A DNA stretch of 64,000 nt from Loripinus fragilis. Its lineage: Eukaryota; Mollusca; Bivalvia; Lucinida; Lucinidae. Positions 47,348 through 59,165 of the stretch are shown here, in pieces. The first letter of the stretch is position 1. The number at the start of each line of letters is the position of its first letter. The notes under the pieces are model-generated. The model did no database searches, was not told where the DNA came from, and was given only the letters and a program-made list of their open reading frames with translations. The position numbers and the translations under genes were made by a program. The DNA lies in assembly GCA_964019695.1 (NCBI GenBank), contig OZ026516.1, positions 83,655,188 to 83,719,187 of the forward strand, written 5' to 3'.

Positions 47348-47432
47348 CAGCCGCATCGAGGTAATTTTGATAATTCTCATGTCTATCCAGCTTCCATGTT
47401 CCTTCAAATAGTTCTTTGATCTCCGCACGCAT
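47348..47432 (-). CDS. Fatty-acid-binding protein (FABP/iLBP), exon 1
   Basis: FABPs are small cytosolic beta-barrel proteins that carry fatty acids and related lipids. This exon encodes 28 residues plus one base: MRAEIKELFEGTWKLDRHEN followed by YQNYLDAA. It contains the family N-terminal signature around GTWKL (W13) and NY, matching it except that the usual Asp/Glu after NY is Gln. The donor is GTAAGTA (47347-47341). Vertebrate FABP genes also have a short first exon ending in phase 1. The start is ATG at 47432, in an A-rich context (AGAAAAATGC). A TATAAA lies on the same strand at 47512-47507, about 75 bp upstream. The exon is too short to show as a long ORF, and was found by reading back from exon 2. 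Confidence 0.88.
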
Positions 47433-47506
47433 TTTTCTTTACTTTCACATTGATTTTGGCATAAACTCGGACCCAGTATACATAAACTAACATGATAAAA
47501 CAGTTG

Positions 47507-47512
47507 TTTATA
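47507..47512 (-). promoter_or_regulatory. Possible TATA box of the FABP gene
   Basis: TATAAA on the minus strand lies about 75 bp upstream of the FABP ATG. With the usual 25-30 bp to a start site, the 5' leader would be about 45-50 nt. In AT-rich DNA such hexamers are common, so this rests on position only. Confidence 0.3.
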
Positions 47513-48054
47513 AATGAATACACACGTAATTACATATAAAGGATTCTAAACTGCTCACCCATGAACTATGAAACAAGTTTACGTAAATGGTTCGCTTCAT
47601 TTGAAAACAAAAACAACCCCGCAGCTCTAGATAATGCGAAAGTCTGACGTTATTTTCTAAGGGTCGTTGGTTCGAGGCTCAGCGGAGCCACTATGTTGTA
47701 TCATTGATCATTATCTTAGCACTGGTTCAACCCAGGAAGACAGGAAAACGTCCCGACATAACTGAAAAATTGTTGATTATGATGTAAAGCATCAACACAG
47801 ATACATACAAAATATGTTTCGCAATACAAAGACGTACACTTGGTATAGATGAATATTGCCAAAAAATCATGAGCAAACATCAAAGAAGCATATGATTTGC
47901 GTATTTTTTTTCGATTGTCGCCAAAGGTATATAAACAAATGCAAAATGCTGATTGGATTATTTTCTGATTTAGTCAGTGTCAAAGATCACGAGTAGATAA
48001 TTATTTTAAAACGATATATCTCGTAATGTGCAAGATCTACACTGGGGTATTGGT

Positions 48055-48430
48055 ATATAGAGAATACTAGGTGAGTGTCTTTTGATATCAAGTTTACCAG
48101 GCAAGGCTTTTAGAACGCATGTTGACATCGCGAGGCTTGCCGAGCGATTCAACATGCGTTCTCAAAGCCGAGCCTGGTAAACTTGATATCAAAAGACGCG
48201 AACCTGGTATTCTATTTCAGTTTGCCCATTGTTGAACACTCTTCAAACTAGCGATTATGACGTAATTTTTTATTTTTGTGTTGTTTCAGCGTCATTAGCG
48301 ACGTAATACAAAAAGTGCAACGTCATCGTGACCTGATAAAGGTAACATGCCGTGAGATAGGAAACGTTTATTAGGTTATGTTGAAACAATGCAGTTAATA
48401 TTAGGGGTGACTGATAAATGGCTATTCTGG
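48055..48430. mobile_element. Foldback element (TTTGATATCAAGTTTACC family), copy 1
   Basis: TGTCTTTTGATATCAAGTTT, ACCAGG and the inverse AACTTGATATCAAAAGACG form a stem of about 75 bp; the apex is GCGAGGCTTGCCGAGCG. A body of about 200 bp follows (ATTATGACGTAA, CAACGTCATCGTGACCTGAT). Two more copies are at 59510-60206. Confidence 0.88.
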
Positions 48431-48439
48431 CAGACTGGA

Positions 48440-49135
48440 ATAGACTTGAACGTGTTTCATCCACTAAAGAATGAGACTTTCTTCATTGTCTGAAGATCTG
48501 CATATGCATGAAGTTAAAAGTCACCCCAATAATAGTATGACATCTTACCAATTTAGAAATAGAGTCAATGTGTTTACGATTGTTCATTTGCCAAAGTTAC
48601 GGGAGAGTTTGCCGAAGGACTTGCAGACACGTACTGTAAGCACAATGTTTACTGTCGTCGCCCTGGGCCCTGTCACCTGTTAAACTAACGGTACCGGGAG
48701 CCAACTCAAGACAGTAAACATTGAAGGCATTATAGCCACGTGTTTATTACTTTTTGTATACCCACAGTCATTCAAAATCTATAACACTCGAACACATATA
48801 CATTTAACCTCTTTTTATTATTTTTCCAACAAATAATGTTTGAGCTACATAGAATGGTTTTGAAAAAGATCTAATTATGCATAACATTTATTTTGGTTAC
48901 CTAGCAACGGAGTTACTCATAGTGCCATAAAAAGCACCAGTTTGTGTTGCTATGGTAAAGGTTTTAGGCAAGGATATCCTACAAAATGTATGCTTCGGTG
49001 CAGCTTATTGTAAAACACTTTACGTATACCACAAAAACCTTGTACAGTTTATAAAGTCACTTTTTGACACAAATCCATCGGTAGGGAAATATATTGTACT
49101 CAAAATGAAGCTTTGTTTGAGTCACTGCTTTACGT
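48440..49135. other. No gene recognised
   Basis: A 70-residue (48471-48683) and a 68-residue ORF (48952-49158), neither recognised. The first ends in repeat-like sequence. No splice pairing that I can defend. Confidence 0.4.
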
Positions 49136-49159
49136 ACCAGCCAACACTTTTTCAATAAT

Positions 49160-49292
49160 GCTGGGACGACGTTTCCTGCGCTGAACCAGTTAAATGTCTT
49201 TCTCAAGGACACACTACTTCCAATGAGGCTTGAACCAGCAACCCCTGGATCTCAAGGCGAGCACACTACCACTAAGCAATTGCACTCCTTTG
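49160..49292 (-). mobile_element. tRNA-derived SINE, second family
   Basis: On the minus strand: head GGAGTGCAATTGCTTAGTGG (A-box-like), B box GGTTCAAGCC (49236-49227), then GTGTCCTTGAGAAAGACATT. That tail motif resembles a conserved domain known from several animal SINE families (CCTTGGGAAAGGCAC type). The A box is imperfect. Confidence 0.62.
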
Positions 49293-49746
49293 TACGGCAA
49301 ACAGATGAATGTACTCTGGTCAAATTGGTTAAACACTTAAAACATCTGAAATAGACTTGAAAGTCCCTCCCCGTCACGAATTATACCAATGTGATGGTAA
49401 GTTCGTTAAGCCTCATAATATTATGTCATTAAGGCATTACATCACTAAATACTATTATTAAGATCTCTTTGATGATGACAATCATGCCGCATTATAATGT
49501 AGCCTCTGACATATATACAAGACTCAAGCTTCTAAGTAGGTCGACGACACAAAAGTCACCATAGATGCATGTATGTATGCGCCTGTTATCAACATACAAC
49601 ATCGCCTGTTATGGGGCCCCCAGGGGTTTTGGGGATCTGGGGAGAATGGCTATTTATTTTCCGGGAGCTGGGGAGCACTGGTAATTATTTTAGGGGAGCT
49701 AGGGAGCAAGCTCATAATTTTGGGGATATAGGGAGTCTTGCCAAAA

Positions 49747-49750
<4 letters not shown>

Positions 49751-49783
<33 letters not shown>
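49751..49783. repeat. Poly-A tract
   Basis: About 33 A in a row following GCCAAAAAGC, next to the left purine-rich minisatellite. Length is uncertain, as with all such tracts. Confidence 0.9.
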
Positions 49784-49784
<1 letters not shown>

Positions 49785-51581
49785 GGAAAAGCCTCCATTT
49801 TGTGTGATTTTTTTTTTAAATTTCTTCTGCTTCGGAAATTCTAAATGTATTTATTTTAATACTTACATGCTTAAGAAGATTAATCTGAGAGAGAAATATG
49901 GCAATTAAGTTTTCTTGTTGATTTTTCCCCCTTAAAATTGTTGATTTTGAGGTTGGTAATAACATACTTTGGGACGCCCCAGATTGCACCAGATCACACC
50001 ATTTTTGTCAAAAAATTTTCGGGGGAGCATGCCCCCGGACCCCCCTTCTGACTACACAATGTTACGGTGCCACCTGCACACCTACTATCTTATTATCTTT
50101 TTAGGTAATTAGCCCTTTTTAAAGGATTTTTGAAAATGCTTATCAGGTATATACTTACTTGACTTAACTGAATTTAAACAAGCATATAGCCGCTAATAAG
50201 CAATTGTAGAAAAGAATTTTTATAGTTAAATGCTTTCACTAAAGTATCTAGAAAAATCTAGTTTAAGCTGTTGGAAAAAACCAGCCCCTGTTTTAAAAAA
50301 AGGAAAAACGAATGGTATGTCTCTAAACCTCCAAGCCTACTTAGTCCATGGGCCCGGAGGGGTCACCATGCACCCACCTAAGGGCTCTCTGGGAGTGGTA
50401 TAATATTGTTCATTGGGCATCCCTCATTAAGAATCAAGATGTTAACACTCGATATCTTGGGTCCCACACGCCATTTTAAAAGGTTTCAAGCTGGCCGCCA
50501 TAAAAAAAGACAAAATGCCTTCATAGAGTAATATCAGCCTCCTACCATCTGTAATGCTTACTTTTATGAGCGGACCAGCTATATTTAAGATCCTCAGCTC
50601 CATTTCTGATATAAAAAGCTAAATATAAGGTCTTAACATACTTTATTAAATATTGCGGCCAATTTGAAATAATAATTTTGCATATTTTCGTAAATCTTAA
50701 AAAAGGTTTCCATGAGTGTTTTACAAATACAAATTATAGATACATGTTTAAGTCATTATTAATTTTGGAGATACATTTACTGTCAGCATTACTTTAGCCA
50801 TGGATTATTTTATTTATTTAAGACATCATCTTCATAATAATGGATAGTCTGCATAAAAGGCTACCCCACCCACTAAATAAGTAGACATTTTTCATGTAAA
50901 TGAACATAGCTAAACTTCTGTATGCATCTTTCTCACTGATAGTAAAATGAAGTTTACTTGGTTATATTCAGAATCATCATTTTATTGCAGCATACATTTT
51001 TGAAAGTTTATTTGGGCCATTAAGGGTGTAGCATACGTTGCATTTTTCATCAAACGCAACAAAATAGACATCTGAGTTCAAAATAGCCTCTGCAGAATCT
51101 GTACAATGTATCATTTACAAATGGGCACATGCTTTGTATTTACCTAATAGACAATTGATTTGTCTTTCACAAACTGCGTTGATTATTTTGCATTAATCAC
51201 AAAGTCGTCTTCATAATGGTTGAAAAAGAATTAATAAGAACACTAGATATAATGGTGGGTTTGATGATTTTAGGGTAATATTAATAATCGCATTTGTCTT
51301 AGTATATAGCTACTGTTACTTTACTGATTGTTTTCGATGCGATAATAAGGAGAACACATCACAATGCTAATAAAAAGAGCACTCAAAATACGCCTAATCT
51401 TCAAATTCAGATAATTTCAGTGCAGTTATAAATAACTTTTGCATAATCTGAGCTACGTTTATCTGTTCTAGCTTCATCCGTCACTCAACAAAAACATCAA
51501 GGAGGTCACTTTCCGTTCCTATTTATGTAATATCTAAATATTCAACTTTTGAATTTGGTTTAAATATAGTCAATTTGTATT

Positions 51582-51830
51582 ATGTGTACCACAACTCTCA
51601 AAAGAAACATGACCAACATGGCCTTTTGGAGGAGGACAGATACCCCCATAAGGGAAGTTTCACATTCAACAAATGAACAGGTATGTTTGACAGATGATGA
51701 TAGCAATATGATGCCCCATTGGTTTGATGGAGACTGTATGCCAAAGGTGTTGATTGACAATGATGATCTGTCCAATCAAGAGAAGTCTTACAATGATAAT
51801 GACGAAGACTTTGTGATTAATGCAAAATAA
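51582..51830 (+). CDS. Small acidic ORF, 82 residues, function unknown
   Basis: It lies between the inverted arms of the 49.6-55.5-kb structure. The product starts basic (MCTTTLKRNMTNMAFWRRTD) and becomes strongly acidic (LTDDDSNMM, DNDDLSN, NDNDEDF). It is bracketed by CGTATGCTACACCCTTAATG at 51835 and the inverse of that motif at about 51035, so it occupies an inner inverted repeat. I recognise no domain. It may be an exon of the element's own gene or a chance frame; no Kozak or splice evidence decides. Confidence 0.25.
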   Translation: MCTTTLKRNMTNMAFWRRTDTPIREVSHSTNEQVCLTDDDSNMMPHWFDGDCMPKVLIDNDDLSNQEKSYNDNDEDFVINAK

Positions 51831-52074
51831 TGCCACGTATGCTACACCCTTAATGGCCCAAATTAACTTTCAAAAATGTATACTGTAATAAATATTCTTT
51901 TTTTCACCATTAATATTATGGTTTATTATGGTTTTAATAGAGTGCAGAACAATATTTCACACCCTCATATTGGTGGCGGCAGATGGGTATTTTGGCATTT
52001 CACTGATATTTATATGACCATAAGTGTGCATGTAACTTCACAACAAACTTCTTACATACCCATCCCCTATCCAT

Positions 52075-53330
52075 ACATTAGGATATGAGTACGGTTAGGG
52101 TATTAGAATAGTAGGATTTGAGTAGATAGCCCAACTATACCCTAGACTCTTCCATACTAATACCCTGTCCTTACCTCCCATACACTAATCATACCCGTAT
52201 GGGGTCATAACATCTGCCCATATGGCACATTGGTAATGGTAGATATGCGTTAAGGGAAGGGTAGTGTTTGCGTTGGTGCAGGGTAGGGTTCACATTGGGG
52301 CAGGGTTGGTAGGGTAGGAGTATGTAAATGGGTAGGGTATGAGTATATGCTTTGGTAGGGTCACTCCAATGGATGGGGTATCCTACCCTTGGACCTACCC
52401 TAGTTTCTACCCAATCCTTTCTTATCCCTCATAGCACCATGCCCTTGGAAGATACAAGTAACTGCCAGGCAGTTTATGAGTAGGAGTAGATAAAGTATGA
52501 AATTGTGTCTGGGTCAGGACTTTGGTAGGTCAGGACTAAGGGTTGCGTAGCCTACTTTATCTGCATAATAATACTTTATCCTACATCTACTCTCACCCAA
52601 CCCATACCCAGATATACATCCTGCACACACATCTATTCATAGTATAGTACCAATATGGATATGAGTAGATATGAGGAGGGGTAGGGCAGGGTATGAGTAT
52701 GGAGGTGTATGTGAGAGTTGGGTATGTATGGTAGAATAAGCAGCACCTTACCATACCCTAACCGGACAGGCCGTACTCGCATTCTACCCATCTTTACTAC
52801 TCAAATTCAAGTTCTACCCTATTCCAAATCAGTCAACCCACCCTACTGTTGCACAGTGCTTTACCCTATCATTACTTAAACATTTCCTTACCTTACTCAT
52901 AACCCCCTCCTAATTTGTCATGTCTGGCCCTACCCAATTCTCTCTATCATTACCGGTGTGAGATGAGTTATAGTATGGTAGAGTGGAATGGGGTAGTGTT
53001 ACATAATATATTATGAGGTAGTTACCCGTATGTTACATGTATTGTACGTTATAAGTTAAGGTGGGGTAAACATAGGAGAAGGTAAGGAATTGGTTTGGTT
53101 CTGTAGAGTTGGTGATGACTATGGGTATGATATGGTTGTTGATGGTAAGGTGGGGTAGGGTGGGGTAGGGTAGGGTAGGATAGATATTGTAGCACAATGG
53201 TGTGTAAGGAAAGATCAAGAGTAGGACATCCATGCTATAATAGGGTAGGGTTGTTTAGTGCAGGAAAGTGCAGCATTGGTTCAGCTAGGAGAACGGAGGG
53301 TATGGTAATGTAGAATTGAAGAGCAGTAAA
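52075..53330. repeat. GGGTA/TACCC tract with alternating strand bias
   Basis: Degenerate GGGTAGGGTATGAGTAT-like units occur as G-rich on the plus strand at 52250-52370, 52490-52550, 52660-52740 and 52960-53320, and as C-rich in the stretches between. GGGG/GGG runs at 53152-53177 with one- or two-base spacers fit a G-quadruplex. It lies in the middle of the 49.6-55.5-kb inverted structure. Confidence 0.8.
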
Positions 53331-53339
53331 GGGTGAATC

Positions 53340-54390
53340 AACCCGGGACATAGACATTTTGAATCAAGTAAATATCAATCTGCCATTTTTCACTACTTTT
53401 CAAAGAAGATAAAGTGGTGCTACAGTTTCTTTGGAATATCTGGTTCTTACTAGCTACTAAAATCGGCTACTTTACTTCTTACTTCTAGGTTTTTCCTAAA
53501 TACTTATGTTAGATTCAAACATTTAAAATGTTGATAGGACTCTTAAATATAGATATGTATTAAACATTAAAATGTATCAAAGTCGATTGTGAGGAGAATA
53601 AATTTACATTAATTTTCAGCAGAAGTCATATAATTTTGCATGTTATGTCATATAATTTTGCATGCTATGTACGTTACACATTTTAAAATTATGAATTAAA
53701 TACTTAAAATGAAAGTTTGAGTCATTTTCATCATTGTGTTTAAGTGGCTATTTAAATAGAGTTGAGCAGCAGCATTTAATTCAAATTAAACATTCAGAAT
53801 ATATAATCATATTATAAATATATTACTTACATTGTCTTCCTAAGTACAGTAGCACTTTAATATCTGGGGAAAATCTGCAATCAAAGTTTGATGGAGCAGC
53901 AATTTGATGCGGCTTCTGTGTTAGATTTTTAAAACTCTAAAGATTGATGAAGAGCCCCATGCTGATAACCGAAGCCATTGAATTAAAAAAAACATGTGTT
54001 GGTGTTATATACTGGTATGTTACAAATGTTATGTGCACACTCCTCATATTGCGACATGTCTCAGCTGATTGTGCTTTTAGCATTTGGGAATGTCTCAGGC
54101 CTAAATAAGTTACATACATTTATCATTTTTGTTACAATTTGCAGCTGAATTTCATGTTTTATTATATTAAAGTGGCCTTTCTGATGTTCATTTTACAGTG
54201 TGCTACTAGGTCTAAAGTTCAAAAACTGGCACATTATACAAAATAGAAAAATACTCCATACAGTTTGTGAAGGACAAATCAATGTTCTATTAAGTAAAAG
54301 CAAAGTATAGACCCAATTGAAAATAAAACATAGTACCGATTCTGAAGAGGTTATTTGGTACTCAGTCTCATCATGTTTATTTTTTTGAAT
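53340..54390. other. No gene seen; interior of the composite structure
   Basis: AT-rich; CATATAATTTTGCATG occurs twice in tandem near 53627-53662. No coding sequence was recognised. Confidence 0.45.
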
Positions 54391-56157
54391 TTGATGTAAA
54401 CTGTACCGTATGTTACACTTTAAGGACCCAAATATACCTTCAAAATTTATGCTCCAATAAATGATGATTCTGAAGATAACCAAGTAAACTTCATCTCAAT
54501 ATCAGCGAGATAGATACATACAGAAGTGTAGTTATGTTTACTTACAGGAAAATGTGTCTACTAATTAAAATGGATGGGGTAAAACTGTATGCAACCTATA
54601 CATTATTATGAAGATGATGACTTTATGGAAAATAAAATACCCCATGACTAAAGAAATGCTGACAGTAAATATATATCCAAAATTAATAATGACTGAAACT
54701 TGTAACATATATAAATTGTATTGAAAACAATCATGGAAACTTTTTTAAGATTAACGAAAATATCTGAAATTTGCATTTCAAATTGGCCGCCATATTTAAT
54801 AAAGTATGTTATGACCTTTTAATTAGCTATATATATATCATAAATGGAGTTGAGGATCTTAAATATAGCTGGTCCGCTCATAAAAGTAAACATAACAGAT
54901 GGTAGGAGGCTGATGTTACACTATATAGGCATTTTGTCTTTTTTCATGGCGGCCATATTGAAACCATCCAAAATGGCGTGTGGAACCCAAGATATCGAGT
55001 GTTAACATCTTGATTCTTAATCAGGGATGTCCAATGAACAATATTATACCACTCCCAGAGAGCCCTTAGAGGGTGCATGGTGACCCCTCCGGGCTCCTGG
55101 ACTAACTCTACCAGGTACAGCAACAACATTTTAGTTAAGGATGGCCTCATATAATGCATTTCATTGAAATTAATTATATGTCATGCATTCCAAGGCTTTT
55201 ATATGTCATGTATTTCATGGCAAAGACCTGTCTTTACATGTATAAGACAAAATATTAAGTGATCATTTAGTCATGCGCTCTTATATAGCTTCATAGTTTT
55301 TAAGTAATACTATGTGATTTTAATTCTACGGAAAGATAAATACATTTTAGGGAGAATTGGCTTATAGTTTTGGGGATTTGGGGAGAAGCTGAACTATTTT
55401 TAGGGATTTGGGGAGCAAAGGCAAATATTTTAGGGAAATGAGGACATTATTTGCAGGGAGACGGGGAGATCAATGCATTATTTTCAGGGATCAAGGGAGC
55501 ACAGACCCCCCTGAGGGGCCTCTGTTATGAGTCTAGCCTTTTTATGGGACATAGCAAGCAACCAGTAAAGACCCAGGTCAGACGCTGTGCTCTGCTGGGC
55601 CAGGGTATTTATTGTTGCTAACAGAAAATACTATTATAGATTGAACTTTAATGAAAATGAAAACACCCAACAGCCCTTAAATTTGAAATGACGCGTCCAA
55701 ATGATAAGAATGGGAGGATCCATTCCGCTTAAATGGGTTAAATTGCGTTACCTTATTAAAAACAGCAAAAAAAACGACCACTATTTAAATTATACTGTGT
55801 CTAGTGTCAAGATATATGTCACGATGTTCTTAAAGTTTCTCTGCTAATGTATGCATTTAAGTAGGATGAAATTGCCTTTAATAATACTAGCAGGAACTTT
55901 TTGCCTTAGATTCGCGACATTAAGAAGAAAAAGCTCATAATAACAGTTATTAGCGCAAGTTCTATTGAACATAACGCCAGAAGTGCAATCAAGTATCATT
56001 TGCTTGAATGCAAATAGTCGTTTAACATGTAGCACAGTCTAATCAATTTTTTATAACAGTCACTGTCTTCTTCCTGTTGCAACTACATTCCATAGGCCAG
56101 TAAAGCATTTTTCAGCGTAAAATCGCCATTATTTACTTATCCATCAGTTTAAACATG

Positions 56158-56213
56158 TGTTTTGGGTGCTCAAAAGGACCGTCTCATTGAGACGGTTCTT
56201 TTGAGTATCCAAA
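56158..56213. repeat. Short hairpin element (GGGTGCTCAAAAG family)
   Basis: TTTGGGTGCTCAAAAGGACC and GGTTCTTTTGAGTATCCAAA enclose GTCTCATTGAGAC. Flanked by ACATGTGT / ACATATGC. Confidence 0.85.
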
Positions 56214-56447
56214 ACATATGCTTTGTTTGAGTAAAAAAAAATATGTTACGCACTCTAGTCTGGAGGCCTTACATTCAACGTACTTTATAGTTCTCGTGGC
56301 ACTTTTTGGTGTCTGCCAAACGAATGTTTTCTATCAAATGCATGCCTGTTTAACAATTTAATGCAAACCCGCGATTAAGTGAAGATATTGATTTGATTTT
56401 CAACCGGGTTGAGTCCCGTATGCTGCCCATTCCCACACTAGATATGC

Positions 56448-56592
56448 GGCAGTCGAAAACGCTCTTAACAATCGATGAACGCGGATCAAAAATCGCTAGA
56501 AACAGTGTTTTTGATTGCCTTTTCAAACTCTGTTTCTAACGATTTTGATCTACGTTCGTCGATAGTATTAGCGTTTTCGATTGCCGCCTATG
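56448..56592. mobile_element. Foldback element, about 145 bp
   Basis: GGCAGTCGAAAACGCTCTTA and its inverse TTAGCGTTTTCGATTGCC, with GATCAAAAATCGCTAGAAAC / GTTTCTAACGATTTTGATC inside. Confidence 0.85.
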
Positions 56593-56786
56593 ACTGCCAT
56601 GCTTTGTAGAGTTGTGGAAAAGCTTCAGGAGAAAGCCAGGTTCATCATGTATAAATTAGGACGATATAAGGAGAATAAAAATACATGTGGTCTCCCGCCT
56701 CATATGAGTGCTCAATGGGATATCCATTGGCTGGAAAGCCTTTTTTTTATTTTAGGATTTATGAGATAGTTGTGTCCTGAGACAAA

Positions 56787-57480
56787 TGTTAAAATGGATG
56801 GATTTGAGAGTTTCTCCAATACTATACAGATTGTTTGATCAGTGTGATATTTAGAAGCTAAGTGATTGCACTGAAATTGGTGGATGTGATAGTTTCTCCA
56901 GTTTGCCAAATTGAAAGCGCTTTTCTTTATTTACGAATGGAAAAATATCATGGGTGCTCACAGGAGCAGTCTCCTCAGAGACGGTTCTTTTGGGCACCCA
57001 GGACAAATGTTAAAATGGATGGATTTGAGAGTTTCTCCAATAATATACACATTATTTGATCAGTGTGATATATAAAATCTAAGTGATTGCACTGAAATTG
57101 ATGGATGTGATAGTTGCTCCAGTTTGCCAAATTGAAAAGCGCTTTTCTCATTTACGAATGGAACAATGTCATAGGTTAAAATGGATGGATTTGAGAGTTT
57201 TCCCAATATTATACACATTGTTTAATCTGTGTGATTTATTTATAAATTAAGTGATTGAGCTGAAATTGATAGATGGGATAGTTTTGTCCAGTTTGCCAAA
57301 TTGAAGGCGGTCTTCTTATTTACGAATGGAAAAATGTAATGGCTGCTCACGGGAGCTGTCTCCTTTGAGACGGTTCTTTTGGGCACCTAGGACAATTATT
57401 ACATTAGATGGATTTGAGGGTTTCTCCAATATTTCGTTCAATGATCGGTGTGATATTTAAAACCCAAGTGCATAAATATG
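56787..57480. repeat. Tandem array of about 220-bp units carrying an optional hairpin
   Basis: Units start GTTAAAATGGATGGATTTGA, GAGTTTCTCCAAT and go on with TTTGATCAGTGTGATAT, AAGTGATTGCACTGAAATTG and GTTTGCCAAATTGAAAGCGC. Starts are near 56787, 57008, 57175 and 57394 (the last partial). Units 1 and 3 contain the GGTGCTCA hairpin (56950-57002, 57345-57390); unit 2 lacks it. Confidence 0.85.
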
Positions 57481-57629
57481 TTCTTCACATGCCATTTTGA
57501 TGTTTGTAATTATGTTGTTTCATGTTCCATTTTAGCTCTTATGCCCGCAATGGGCATGGAGTAAATAAAAACTTGTTGTTGAAAAAAACTTGTTGTTGAA
57601 AACTTGTTGTTGAGAGATATGACGTTCAA

Positions 57630-58830
57630 ACGGGCGGTTGGAAATAAATTTAATTTCAAGCCTCTTATTTTAGAATACTTGCTTATTATTGAAATCTTCA
57701 GGCTCTTGAGAAGCATTGACAATCTGCAAATATCAGATTACAATCTCACTGCTTTTGCAAAATGAATCCTTAGGCCACCTGGATTGAGGATTCCATGTGT
57801 CAAACCTAGGCAGATATCCCAAAGACAGGTTTTCTTGTTTCTATGCCCTAATGTGGTGACAACCATATTTGCCATAAATATGTGGTCATCTTACATGTAG
57901 CTGTTCTAAACTTAACCAAAAGTATTTCTTGTAGGTCAATACCAAGGCCAATATTAGGTGGGGGTCCTGGGTTTGTGAAATGCACTAATAAGGGTGATTT
58001 CTTTGTACAATTTTGAATTTAGGAGAGCGAAATTCACAGTGAACATACTTAAGGGTAATTTCTGCGCAGACATCCACTTTTTCTTATTTAATGTTACAAG
58101 ATAAGGCAAATTGCACCAGGAGGTATTTCGTTGATTAGTGCATAGGTCATATTCCATTATTCCGCCAGTTTGTTGTTATTGAGAAGTCTCATTGCATCAG
58201 TATCTTTAGTATCTCTGCCTCTCTCCCAGTATGATGAATATCAACCTGGTCCTAGAAGTCTAGTTAAGCTAGATGACCTTCCATATTCTCACTGCTCTGC
58301 TAGCTTTAGAGCTTTAGACTGAATACTCGGTAGATCTGAAACCTCATTTGAGTCTGCTTTGACATCATTATATTGTACATTCCCTTGTTACAGGGCATAT
58401 TGCCAGTCTTGAACTTTGACTTTGACTTTATTTTTTCTCCTTTCTTGCTGGACCTTTTATACACATGTTTCATGGTGTTAGAATTTTGAATAATCTACCC
58501 TATGAATGGTATCATGCACACAGTGTCCCTGCTCATTTTGATGATACAGAACTGCATGTATGTCTGTCATCACCGAGGTGTTGTGTTATTCCAGCGATTA
58601 TTTATTGACAGCTGCTTTACATTCTTCAGATTCATTTACACCAAAACTGAAAGATCTCTAAATTTCTTTGGCATCACAATGGAAATAATTACGACTAAAA
58701 ATCAACAGTTTTGAATTTCATTTTCATCTATATATTTAAAATTTAAATCCAATTAAAGTTTATAGATTTTTAAGTTTAAATTACTGTAGAATTAATGGTG
58801 AGGTTTGTACCGTTTAACAAGTTTAGGCCC
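57630..58830. other. No gene recognised
   Basis: ACTTGTTGTTGAAAA occurs three times at 57571-57613. A 67-residue minus-strand ORF (57954-58157) and a 70-residue plus-strand ORF (58502-58714) are unrecognised. No elements were identified. Confidence 0.45.
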
Positions 58831-58832
58831 TC

Positions 58833-59126
58833 ATGTATTTTTTCACTGACCGTTCCGAAGCAGTGCTTCTGTGGATCCTATTCGTTATTTTTGTTTCATG
58901 TGTTTCATGTTTTCTTTGTTATGCTGTCTTGTCCGTTTCTTGCAGCCTTGTGATCACAACCTGGGATGTGACTGACCTCATGATTTTCCTGTGTGTTGGG
59001 TGTTCTTTTGATTTCGTCATTTTCCCAGATGGTGTCCTGGGCTGGGTGTGGTACTTGATTGTATTGTTTTCTGATCTTTGCCATCTTCTTTACTTTGTTG
59101 GTTTTTTATACTTTCCATTACTTTTG

Positions 59127-59165
<39 letters not shown>

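Larger units (their letters stand above)
49605..55540. mobile_element. Composite inverted structure, about 5.9 kb, with long inverted arms
   Basis: Arms of about 0.7 kb (50320-51045 and 54395-55140) are inverted copies: GGGTCACCATGCACCC, CTCTCTGGGAGTGGTATAAT, CACTCGATATCTTGGGT, GCGGACCAGCTATATTTAAG and AACCAAGTAAACTTCAT occur in one and, inverted, in the other. Outside the arms lie purine-rich minisatellites (49615-49740 and 55345-55510), in the same direction on both sides. Between the arms are a short acidic ORF and a GGGTA/TACCC tract. GGGGCCCCCAGGGG and CCCCCCTGAGGGGCC mark the outer limits. No transposase was recognised. Confidence 0.7.

Noticed and set aside
47600..47705. tRNA-like segment with GGTTCGAGGC
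   Set aside because: A B-box-like motif is present, but no convincing A box or cloverleaf could be drawn, and no second copy was seen in the window.
52075..53330. Interstitial telomere
   Set aside because: The unit is GGGTA with many variants, not TTAGGG, and its direction switches repeatedly.
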